Shown here piece by piece: positions 43,501 through 56,500 of a stretch of 64,000 nucleotides of DNA. How positions within the stretch are numbered: the first letter of the stretch is position 1; each line of letters starts with the position of its first letter. Position numbers and translations under genes: made by a program. Under the pieces are notes generated by a model. It was not told where the DNA came from and ran no database searches. It saw only the letters and a list, made by a program, of their open reading frames with translations. This DNA comes from Petrolisthes cinctipes (Eukaryota > Arthropoda > Malacostraca > Decapoda > Porcellanidae), in assembly GCA_033782935.1 (NCBI GenBank), contig JAWQEG010000412.1:1043501-1107500 (forward strand). Reading direction: 5' to 3'.

Positions 43501-46500
43501 AACGGGTACATAAGATGCATGCACATATCGACTTTTGGGCACCTAAAAGATCGATTTTAAGTATGTTTTTGGCCTGTATTTTGAAAATACTCTAACACGG
43601 AGTAGGCATGTGCAGATCGCTTCTGGGACCCCTAAATATCGAATTTTCGGGTGTTTTGGGACTGAATTTGAGATATCGACTTTTTGGCACCTAAAAGATC
43701 GATTTTTAGCATGTTTTTAGCCTATATTTTGAAAATATTCTAGCACTGTACAGATTGCTTCTGGGACCCCAAAATATTGAATTTTCGGGTGTTTTGAGCC
43801 TGAATTTTAGATATAAACGGGTACAGAAGATACATGCACATATTGACTTTGGGCACCAAAAATATCGATTTTCAGCATGTTTTAGGCCTGAATTTTGAAA
43901 ATACTCTAACACGGAGAAGGCATGTACAGATCGCTTCTGGGACCACAAAATATCGAATTTTCGGGTGTTTAGGGCCAGAATTTGAGATATAAACGGGTAC
44001 AGAAGATGCATGCACATATCGACTTTTGGGCACCTAAAAGATCGATTTTCAGTATGTTTTTGGCCTGTATTTTGAAAATACTCTAACACGAAGTAGGCAT
44101 GTACAGATACCTTCTGGGACCTCTAAATATCGAATTTTCGGGTGTTTTGGGACTGAATTTGAGATATCGATTTTTTGGCACCTAAAATGTCGATTTTTAG
44201 CATGTTTTTAGCCTATATTTTGAAAATATTCTAGCACTGTGTAGGCATGTACAGATTGCTTCTGGGACCCCAAAATTTTGAATTTTCGGGTGTTTTGAGC
44301 CTGAATTTGAGATATAAACGGGTACAGAAGATACATGCACATATTGACTTTGGGCATCTAAAATATCGATTTTCAGCATGTTTTGGGCCTGTATTATGAA
44401 AATACTCTAACACTGAGTAGGCATGTACAGATTGCTTCTGGGACCCCAAAATATTGAATTTTCGGGTGTTTTGAGCCTGAATTTGAGATATAAACGGGTA
44501 CTGAAGATGCATGCACATATCGACTTTTGTGCACCTAAAAGATCGATTTTCAGTATGTTTTGAGCATGTATTTTGAAAATACTCTAACACGGAGTAGGCA
44601 TGTACAGATCGCTTCTGGGACCCCTAAATATCGAATTTTCGGGTGTTTTGGGACTGAATTTGAGATATCGACTTTTTGGCACCTAAAAGATCGATTTTTA
44701 GCATGTTTTTAGCCTATATTTTAAAAATATTCTAGCACTGTGTAGGCATGTACAGATTGCTTCTGGGACCCCAAAATATTGAATTTTCGGGTGTTTTGAG
44801 CCTAAATTTGAGATATAAACGGGTACAGAAGATACATGCACATATTGACTTTGGGCATCTAAAATATCGATTTTCAGCATGTTTTGGGCCTGTATTTTGA
44901 AAATACTCAAACACTGAGTAGGCATGTACAGATTGCTTCTGGGACCCCAAAATATTGAATTTTCGGGTGTTTTGAGCCTGAATTTGAGATATAAACGGGT
45001 ACTGAAGATGCATGCACAAATTGACTTTTGTGCACCTAAAAGATCGATTTTCAGTATGTTTTGAGCATGTATTTTGAAAATACTCTAACACGGAGTAGGC
45101 ATGTACAGATCGCTTCTGGGACCCCTAAATATCGAATTTTCGGGTGTTTTGGGACTGAATTTGAGATATCGACTTTTTGGCACATAAAAGATCGATTTTT
45201 AGCATGTTTTTAGCCTATATTTTGAAAATATTCTAGCACTGAGTAGGCATGTACAGATTGCTTCTGGGACCCCAAAATATTGATTTTTCGAGTGTTTTGA
45301 GCCTGAATTTGAGATATAAACGGGTACAGAAGATGCATGCACATATCGACTTTTGGGCACCTAAAAGATCGATTTTCAGTATGTTTTTGGCCTGTATTTT
45401 GAAAATACTCTAACACGGAGTAGGCATGTACAGATACCTTTTGGGACCTCTAAATATCGAATTTTCGGGTGTTTTGGGACTGAATTTGAGATATCGATTT
45501 TTTGGCACCTAAAATGTCGATTTTTAGCATGTTTTTAGCCTATATTTTCGGGTATTTTGGGACTGAATTTGATATATCGACTTTTTGGCACCTAAAAGAT
45601 CGATTTTTAACATGTTTTTAGCCTATATTTTGAAAATATTCTAGCACTGAGTAGGCATGTACAGATTGCTTCTGGGACCTCAAAATATTGAATTTTCGGG
45701 TGTTTTGAGACTGAATTTGAGATATAAACGGGTACAGAAGATACATGCACATATCGACTTTGGGCACCTAAAATATCGATTTTCAGCATGTTTTGGGCAT
45801 GTATTTTGAAAATACTCTAACACGGAGGAGGCATGTACAGATCGCTTCTGGGACCCCAAAATATCGAATTTTCGGGTGTTTTGAGCCTGAATTTGAGATA
45901 TAAACGGGTACTGAAGATACATGCACATATCGACTTTTGGGGCACCTAAAACATCGATTTTGAGCATGTTTTGGGTCTGAATTTTGAAAATACTCTAACA
46001 CGGAGTAGGCATGTACAGATCGCTTCTGGGACCCGAAAATATTGAATTTTCGAGTGTTTAGGGCCTGAATTTGAGATATCGCCTTTACGCACCTAAAATA
46101 TCGATTTTTAGCATGTTTTGAGCCTATATTTAGAAAATATTCTAGCACTGAGTAGGCATGTACAGATCGCTTCTGGGACCCCTAAATATCGAATTTTCGG
46201 GTGTTTTGGGCCTTAATTTGAGATATCGACTTTTTGTCACCTAAAATATCGTTTTTTAGCATGTTTTTAGCCTATATTTTGAAAATATTCTAGCACTGAG
46301 TAGGCATGTACAGATTGCTTCTGGGACCCCTAAATATCGAATTTTCGGGTGTTTTGGGCATTAATTTGAGATATAGCCATTACGCACCTAAAATATCGAT
46401 TTTTAGCATGTTTTGAGCCAATATTTTGAAAATATTCTAGCACTGAGTAGGCATGTACAGATCGCTTCTACGACCCCAAAATATCGAATTTTCGGGTGTT

Positions 46501-49500
46501 TCAAGCCTGAATTTGAGATATAAACGGGTACAGAAGATAAATGCACATATTGACTTTGGGCATCTAAAATATCGATTTTCAGCATGTTTTGGGCCTGTAA
46601 TTTGAAAATACTCTAACACTGAGTAGGCATGTACAGATTGCTTCTGGGACCCCAAAATATTGAATTTTCGGGTGTTTTGAGCCTGAATTTGAGATATAAA
46701 CGGGTACTGAAGATGCATGCACATATCGACTTTTGGGCACCTAAAAGATCGATTTTCAGTATGTTTTTGGCCTGTATTTTGAAAATACTCTAACACGGAG
46801 TACAGATACCTTCTGGGACCTATAAATATCTAATTTTCGGGTGTTTTGGGACTGAATTTGAGATATCGATTTTTAGGCACCTAAAATGTCGATTTTTAGT
46901 ATGTTTTTAGCCTATATTTTGAAAATATTCTAGCACTGTGTAGGCATGTACAGATTGCTTCTGGGACCCCAAAATATTGAATTTTCGGGTGTTTTGAGCC
47001 TGAATTTGAGATATAAACGGATACTGAAGATGCATGCACCTAAAAGATCGATTTTCAGTATGTTTTGAGCATGTATTTTGAAAATACTCTAACACGGAGT
47101 AGGCATGTACAGATCGCTTCTGGGACCCCTAAATATCGAATTTTCGGGTGTTTTGGGACTGAATTTGAGATATCGACTTTTTGACACCTAAAAGATCGAT
47201 TTTTAGCATGTTTTTAGCCTATATTTTGAAAATATTCTAGCACTTAGTAGGCATGTACAGATTGCTTCTGGGACCCCAAAATATTGATTTTTTGGGTGTT
47301 TTGAGCCTGAATTTGAGATATAAACGGGTACAGAAGATACATGCACATATTGACTTTGGGCACCAAAAATATCGATTTTCATCATGTTTTAGGCCTGAAT
47401 TTTGAAAATACTCTAACACGGAGTAGGCATGTACAGATCGCTTCTGGGACCCCAAAATATCGAATTTTCGGGTGTTTAGGGCCAGAATTTGAGATATAAA
47501 CGGGTACAGAAGATGCATGCACATATCGACTTTTGGGCACCTAAAGGATCGATTTTCAGTATGTTTTTGGCCTGTATTTTGAAAATACTCTAACACGGAG
47601 TAGGCATGTACAGATACCTTCTGGGACCTCTAAATATCGAATTTTCGGGTGTTTTGGGACTGAATTTGAGATATCGATTTTTTGGCACCTAAAATGTCGA
47701 TTTTTAGCATGTTTTTAGCCTATATTTTGAAAATATTCTAGCACTGTGTAGGCATGTACAGATTGCTTTTGGGACCCCAAAATATTGAATTTTCGGGTGT
47801 TTTGAGCCTGAATTTGAGATATAAACGGGTACAGAAGATACATACACATATTGACTTTGGGCATCTAAAATATCGATTTTCAGCATGTTTTGGGCCTGTA
47901 TTTTGAAAATACTCTAACACTGAGTAGGCATGTACAGATTGCTTCTGGGACCCCAAAATATTGAATTTTCGGGTGTTTTGAGCCTGAATTTGAGATATAA
48001 ACGGGTACTGAAGATGCATGCACATATCGACTTTTGTGCACCTAAAAGATCGATTTTCAGTATGTTTTGAGCATGTATTTTGAAAATACTCTAACACGGA
48101 GTAGGCATGTACAGATCGCTTCTGGGACCCCTAAATATCGAATTTTCGGGTGTTTTGGGACTGAATTTGAGATATCGATTTTTTGGCACCTAAAATGTCG
48201 ATTTTTTGCATGTTTTTAGCCTATATTTTGAAAATATTCTATCACTGTGTAGGCATGTACAGATTGCTTTTGGGACCCCAAAATATTGAATTTTCTGGTG
48301 TTTTGAGCCTGAATTTGAGATATAAACGGGTACAGAAGATACATGCACATATTGACTTTGGGCATCCAAAATATCGATTTTCAGCATGTTTTGGGCCTGT
48401 ATTTTGAAAATACTCTAACACTGAGTAGGCATGTACAGATTGCTTCTGGGACCCCAAAATATTGAATTTTCGGGTGTTTTGAGCCTGAATTTGAGATATA
48501 AACGGGTACTGAAGATGCATGCACATATCGACTTTTGTGCACCTAAAAGATCGATTTTCAGTATGTTTTGAGCATGTATTTTGAAAATACTCTAACACGG
48601 AGTAGGCATGTACAGATCGCTTCTGGGACCCCTAAATATCGAAATTTCGGGTGTTTTGGGACTGAATTTGAGATATCGACTTTTTGGCACCTAAAAGATC
48701 GATTTTTAGCATGTTTTTAGCCTATATTTTGAAAATATTCTAGCACTGAGTAGGCATGTACAGATTGCTTCTGGGACCCGAAAATATTGAATTTTCGGGT
48801 GTTTTGAGCCTGAATTTGAGATATAAACGGGTACAGAAGATACATGCACATATTGACTTTGGGCACCAAAAATATCGATTTTCAGCATGTTTTGGGCCTG
48901 AATTTTGAAAATACTCTAACACGGAGTAGGCATGTACAGATCGCTACTGGGATCCCAAAATATCGAATTTTCGGATGTTTAGGGCCAGAATTTGAGATAT
49001 AAACGGGTACAGAAGATGCATGCACATATCGACTTTTGGGCACCTAAAAGATCGATTTTCAGTATGTTTTTGGCCTGTATTTTGAAAATACTCTAACACG
49101 GAGTACAGATACCTTCTGGGACCTATAAATATCTTATTTTCGGGTGTTTTGGGACTGAATTTGAGATATCGAATTTTTGGCACCTAAAATGTCGATTTTT
49201 AGCATGTTTTTAGCCTATATTTTGAAAATATTCTAGCACTGTGTAGGCATGTACAGATTGCTTCTGGGACCCCAAAATATTGAATTTTCGGGTGTTTTGA
49301 GTCTGAATTTGAGATATAAACGGGTACAGAAGATACATGCACATATTGACTTTGGGCATCTAAAATATCGATTTTCGGCATGTTTTGGGCCTGTATATTT
49401 TGAAAATACTCTAACACTGAGTAGGCATGTACAGATTGCTTCTGGGACCCCAAAATATTGAGTTTTCGGGTGTTTTGAGCCTGAATTTGAGATATAAACG

Positions 49501-52500
49501 GGTACTGAAGATGCATGCACATATCGACTTTTGTGCACCTAAAAGATCGATTTTCAGTATGTTTTGAGCATGTATTTTGAAAATACTCTAACACGGAGTA
49601 GGCATGTGCAGATCGCTTCTGGGACCCCTAAATATCGAAATTTCGGGTGTTTTGGGACTGAATTTGAGATATCGACTTTTTGGCACCTAAAAGATCGATT
49701 TTTAGCATGTTTTTAGCCTATATTTTGAAAATATTCTAGCACTGAGTAGGCATGTACAGATTGCTTCTGGGTCCCGAAAATATTGAATTTTCGGGTGTTT
49801 TGAGCCTGAATTTGAGATATAAACGGGTACAGAAGATACATGCACATATTGACTTTGGGCACCAAAAATATCGATTTTCAGCATGTTTTAGGCCTGAATT
49901 TTGAAAATACTCTAACACGGAGTAGGCATGTACAGATCGCTTCTGGGACCCCAAAATATCGAATTTTCGGGTGTTTAGGGCCAGAATTTGAGATATAAAC
50001 GGGTACATAAGATGCATGCACATATCGACTTTTGGGCACCTAAAAGATCGATTTTAAGTATGTTTTTGGCCTGTATTTTGAAAATACTCTAACACGGAGT
50101 AGGCATGTGCAGATCGCTTCTGGGACCCCTAAATATCGAATTTTCGGGTGTTTTGGGACTGAATTTGAGATATCGACTTTTTGGCACCTAAAAGATCGAT
50201 TTTTAGCATGTTTTTAGCCTATATTTTGAAAATATTCTAGCACTGTACAGATTGCTTCTGGGACCCCAAAATATTGAATTTTCGGGTGTTTTGAGCCTGA
50301 ATTTTAGATATAAACGGGTACAGAAGATACATGCACATATTGACTTTGGGCACCAAAAATATCGATTTTCAGCATGTTTTAGGCCTGAATTTTGAAAATA
50401 CTCTAACACGGAGAAGGCATGTACAGATCGCTTCTGGGACCACAAAATATCGAATTTTCGGGTGTTTAGGGCCAGAATTTGAGATATAAACGGGTACAGA
50501 AGATGCATGCACATATCGACTTTTGGGCACCTAAAAGATCGATTTTCAGTATGTTTTTGGCCTGTATTTTGAAAATACTCTAACACGAAGTAGGCATGTA
50601 CAGATACCTTCTGGGACCTCTAAATATCGAATTTTCGGGTGTTTTGGGACTGAATTTGAGATATCGATTTTTTGGCACCTAAAATGTCGATTTTTAGCAT
50701 GTTTTTAGCCTATATTTTGAAAATATTCTAGCACTGTGTAGGCATGTACAGATTGCTTCTGGGACCCCAAAATTTTGAATTTTCGGGTGTTTTGAGCCTG
50801 AATTTGAGATATAAACGGGTACAGAAGATACATGCACATATTGACTTTGGGCATCTAAAATATCGATTTTCAGCATGTTTTGGGCCTGTATTATGAAAAT
50901 ACTCTAACACTGAGTAGGCATGTACAGATTGCTTCTGGGACCCCAAAATATTGAATTTTCGGGTGTTTTGAGCCTGAATTTGAGATATAAACGGGTACTG
51001 AAGATGCATGCACATATCGACTTTTGTGCACCTAAAAGATCGATTTTCAGTATGTTTTGAGCATGTATTTTGAAAATACTCTAACACGGAGTAGGCATGT
51101 ACAGATCGCTTCTGGGACCCCTAAATATCGAATTTTCGGGTGTTTTGGGACTGAATTTGAGATATCGACTTTTTGGCACCTAAAAGATCGATTTTTAGCA
51201 TGTTTTTAGCCTATATTTTAAAAATATTCTAGCACTGTGTAGGCATGTACAGATTGCTTCTGGGACCCCAAAATATTGAATTTTCGGGTGTTTTGAGCCT
51301 AAATTTGAGATATAAACGGGTACAGAAGATACATGCACATATTGACTTTGGGCATCTAAAATATCGATTTTCAGCATGTTTTGGGCCTGTATTTTGAAAA
51401 TACTCAAACACTGAGTAGGCATGTACAGATTGCTTCTGGGACCCCAAAATATTGAATTTTCGGGTGTTTTGAGCCTGAATTTGAGATATAAACGGGTACT
51501 GAAGATGCATGCACAAATTGACTTTTGTGCACCTAAAAGATCGATTTTCAGTATGTTTTGAGCATGTATTTTGAAAATACTCTAACACGGAGTAGGCATG
51601 TACAGATCGCTTCTGGGACCCCTAAATATCGAATTTTCGGGTGTTTTGGGACTGAATTTGAGATATCGACTTTTTGGCACATAAAAGATCGATTTTTAGC
51701 ATGTTTTTAGCCTATATTTTGAAAATATTCTAGCACTGAGTAGGCATGTACAGATTGCTTCTGGGACCCCAAAATATTGATTTTTCGAGTGTTTTGAGCC
51801 TGAATTTGAGATATAAACGGGTACAGAAGATGCATGCACATATCGACTTTTGGGCACCTAAAAGATCGATTTTCAGTATGTTTTTGGCCTGTATTTTGAA
51901 AATACTCTAACACGGAGTAGGCATGTACAGATACCTTTTGGGACCTCTAAATATCGAATTTTCGGGTGTTTTGGGACTGAATTTGAGATATCGATTTTTT
52001 GGCACCTAAAATGTCGATTTTTAGCATGTTTTTAGCCTATATTTTCGGGTATTTTGGGACTGAATTTGATATATCGACTTTTTGGCACCTAAAAGATCGA
52101 TTTTTAACATGTTTTTAGCCTATATTTTGAAAATATTCTAGCACTGAGTAGGCATGTACAGATTGCTTCTGGGACCTCAAAATATTGAATTTTCGGGTGT
52201 TTTGAGACTGAATTTGAGATATAAACGGGTACAGAAGATACATGCACATATCGACTTTGGGCACCTAAAATATCGATTTTCAGCATGTTTTGGGCATGTA
52301 TTTTGAAAATACTCTAACACGGAGGAGGCATGTACAGATCGCTTCTGGGACCCCAAAATATCGAATTTTCGGGTGTTTTGAGCCTGAATTTGAGATATAA
52401 ACGGGTACTGAAGATACATGCACATATCGACTTTTGGGGCACCTAAAACATCGATTTTGAGCATGTTTTGGGTCTGAATTTTGAAAATACTCTAACACGG

Positions 52501-53531
52501 AGTAGGCATGTACAGATCGCTTCTGGGACCCGAAAATATTGAATTTTCGAGTGTTTAGGGCCTGAATTTGAGATATCGCCTTTACGCACCTAAAATATCG
52601 ATTTTTAGCATGTTTTGAGCCTATATTTAGAAAATATTCTAGCACTGAGTAGGCATGTACAGATCGCTTCTGGGACCCCTAAATATCGAATTTTCGGGTG
52701 TTTTGGGCCTTAATTTGAGATATCGACTTTTTGTCACCTAAAATATCGTTTTTTAGCATGTTTTTAGCCTATATTTTGAAAATATTCTAGCACTGAGTAG
52801 GCATGTACAGATTGCTTCTGGGACCCCTAAATATCGAATTTTCGGGTGTTTTGGGCATTAATTTGAGATATAGCCATTACGCACCTAAAATATCGATTTT
52901 TAGCATGTTTTGAGCCAATATTTTGAAAATATTCTAGCACTGAGTAGGCATGTACAGATCGCTTCTACGACCCCAAAATATCGAATTTTCGGGTGTTTCA
53001 AGCCTGAATTTGAGATATAAACGGGTACAGAAGATAAATGCACATATTGACTTTGGGCATCTAAAATATCGATTTTCAGCATGTTTTGGGCCTGTAATTT
53101 GAAAATACTCTAACACTGAGTAGGCATGTACAGATTGCTTCTGGGACCCCAAAATATTGAATTTTCGGGTGTTTTGAGCCTGAATTTGAGATATAAACGG
53201 GTACTGAAGATGCATGCACATATCGACTTTTGGGCACCTAAAAGATCGATTTTCAGTATGTTTTTGGCCTGTATTTTGAAAATACTCTAACACGGAGTAC
53301 AGATACCTTCTGGGACCTATAAATATCTAATTTTCGGGTGTTTTGGGACTGAATTTGAGATATCGATTTTTAGGCACCTAAAATGTCGATTTTTAGTATG
53401 TTTTTAGCCTATATTTTGAAAATATTCTAGCACTGTGTAGGCATGTACAGATTGCTTCTGGGACCCCAAAATATTGAATTTTCGGGTGTTTTGAGCCTGA
53501 ATTTGAGATATAAACGGATACTGAAGATGCA
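40538..53531. repeat. 6497-bp super-repeat, two tandem copies
   Basis: Copy 1 is about 40538-47034 and copy 2 about 47035-53531. Every landmark and private variant I checked recurs at exactly +6497 bp, including the truncated monomer junction (45548/52045), the GCCTTTACGCACC monomers and the 8-bp and 10-bp deletions. I found no difference in the places compared. Each copy contains about 13 trimer equivalents, including a divergent sub-block at its right end. Confidence 0.88.
45541..46480. repeat. Divergent sub-block inside the 6497-bp repeat
   Basis: It begins with a monomer missing about 65 bp (TATATTTT joined to CGGGTATTTTGGG). Monomers with GAGATATCGCCTTTACGCACC and GATATAGCCATTACGCACC follow, types seen nowhere else in the window except in the copies at 52038-52977 and 62620-63560. 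Confidence 0.75.
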
Positions 53532-56500
53532 TGCACCTAAAAGATCGATTTTCAGTATGTTTTGAGCATGTATTTTGAAAATACTCTAACACGGAGTAGG
53601 CATGTACAGATCGCTTCTGGGACCCCTAAATATCGAATTTTCGGGTGTTTCGGGACTGAATTTGAGATATCGACTTTTTGGCACCTAAAAGATCGATTTT
53701 TAGCATGTTTTTAGCCTATATTTTGAAAATATTCTAGCACTGAGTAGGCATGTACAGATTGCTTCTGGGACCCCAAAATATTGAATTTTCGGGTGTTTTG
53801 AGCCTGAATTTGAGATATAAACGGGTACAGAAGATACATGCACATATTGACTTTGGGCACCAAAAATATCGATTTTCAGCATGTTTTGGGCCTGAATTTT
53901 GAAAATACTCTAACACGGAGTAGGCATGTACAGATCGCTTCTGGGACCCCAAAATATCGAATTTTCGGGTGTTTAGGGCCAGAATTTGAGATATAAACGG
54001 GTACAGAAGATGCATGCACATATCGACTTTTGGGCACCTAAAAGATCGATTTTCAGTATGTTTTTGGCCTGTATTTTGAAAATACTCTAACACGGAGTAG
54101 GCATGTACAGATACCTTCTGGGACCTCTAAATATCGAATTTTCTGGTGTTTTGGGAATGAATTTGAGATATCGATTTTTTGGCACCTAAAATGTCGATTT
54201 TTAGCATGTTTTTAGCCTATATTTTGAAAATATTCTAGCACTGTGTAGGCATGTACAGATTGCTTCTAGGACCCCAAAATATTGAATTTTCGGGTGTTTT
54301 GAGCCTGAATTTGAGATATAAACGGGTACAGAAGATACATGCACATATTGACTTTGGGCATCAAAAATATCGATTTTCAGCATGTTTTGGGCCTGTATTT
54401 TGAAGATACTCTAACACTGAGTAGGCATGTACAGATTGCTTCTGGGACCCCAAAATATTGAATTTTCGGGTGTTTTGAGCCTGAATTTGAGATATAAACG
54501 GGTACTGAAGATGCATGCACATATCGACTTTTGTGCACCTAAAAGATCGATTTTCAGTATGTTTTGAGCATGTATTTTGAAAATACTCTAACACGGAGTA
54601 GGCATGTACAGATCGCTTCTGGGACCCCTAAATATCGAATTTTCGGGTGTTTTGGGACTGAATTTGAGATATCGACTTTTTGGCACCTAAAAGATCGATT
54701 TTTAGCATGTTTTTAGCCTATATTTTGAAAATATTCTAGCACTGAGTAAGCATGTACAGATTGCTTCTGGGACCCCAAAATATTGATTTTTCGGGTGTTT
54801 TGAGCCTGAATTTGAGATATAAACGGGTACAGAAGATACATGCACATATTGACTTTGGGCACCAAAAATATCGATTTTCAGCATGTTTTAGGCCTGAAAT
54901 TTGAAAATACTCTAACACGGAGTAGGCATGTACAGATCGCTTCTGGGACCCCAAAATATCGAATTTTCGGGTGTTTAGGGCAAGAATTTGAGATATAAAC
55001 GGGTACTGAAGATGCATGCACATATCGACTTTTGTGCACCTAAAAGATCGATTTTCAGTATGTTTTGAGCATGTATTTTGAAAATACTCTAACACGGAGT
55101 AGGCATGTGCAGATAGCTTCTGGGACCCCTAAATATGGAATTTTCGTGTTTTTTGGGACTGAATATGAGATATCGACTTTTTGGCACTTAAATGATCGAT
55201 TTTTAGCATGTTTTTAGCCTATATTTTGAAAATATTCTAGCACTGTACAGATTGCTTCTTTGACCCAAAAATATTGAATTTTAGGGTGTTTTGAGCCTGA
55301 ATTTGAGATATAAACGGGTACAGAAGATACATGCACATATTGACTTTGGGCACCAAAAATATCGATTTTCAGCATGTTTTGGGCCTGAATTTTGAAAATA
55401 ATCTAACACGGAGTAGGCATGTACAGATCGCTTCTGGGATCCCAAAATATCGAATTTTCGGGTGTTTAGGTCCAGAATTTGAGATATAAACGGGTACAGA
55501 AGATGCATGCACATATCGACTTTTGGGCACCTAAAAGATCGATTTTCAGTATGTTTTTGGCCTGTATTTTGAAAATACTCTAACACGGAGTACAGATACC
55601 TTCTGGGACCTATAAATATCTAATTTTCGGGTGTTTTGGGACTGAATTTGAGATATCGATTTTTAGGCACCTAAAATGTCGATTTTTAGTATGTTTTTAG
55701 CCTATATTTTGAAAATATTCTAGCACTGTGTAGGCATGTACAGATTGCTTCTGGGACCCCAAAATATTGAATTTTCGGGTGTTTTGAGCCTGAATTTGAG
55801 ATATAAACGGATACTGAAGATGCATGCACCTAAAAGATCGATTTTCAGTATGTTTTGAGCATGTATTTTGAAAATACTCTAACACGGAGTAGGCATGTAC
55901 AGATCGCTTCTGGGACCCCTAAATATCGAATTTTCGGGTGTTTCGGGACTGAATTTGAGATATCGACTTTTTGGCACCTAAAAGATCGATTTTTAGCATG
56001 TTTTTAGCCTATATTTTGAAAATATTCTAGCACTGAGTAAGCATGTACAGATTGCTTCTGGGACCCCAAAATATTGATTTTTCGGGTGTTTTGAGCCTGA
56101 ATTTGAGATATAAACGGGTACAGAAGATACATGCACATATTGACTTTGGGCACCAAAAATATCGATTTTCAGCATGTTTTAGGCCTGAAATTTGAAAATA
56201 CTCTAACACGGAGTAGGCATGTACAGATCGCTTCTGGGACCACAAAATATCGAATTTTCGGGTGTTTAGGGCAAGAATTTGAGATATAAACGGGTACTGA
56301 AGATGCATGCACATATCGACTTTTGTGCACCTAAAAGATCGATTTTCAGTATGTTTTGAGCATGTATTTTGAAAATACTCTAACACGGAGTAGGCATGTG
56401 CAGATAGCTTCTGGGACCCCTAAATATGGAATTTTCGTGTTTTTTGGGACTGAATATGAGATATCGACTTTTTGGCACTTAAATGATCGATTTTTAGCAT

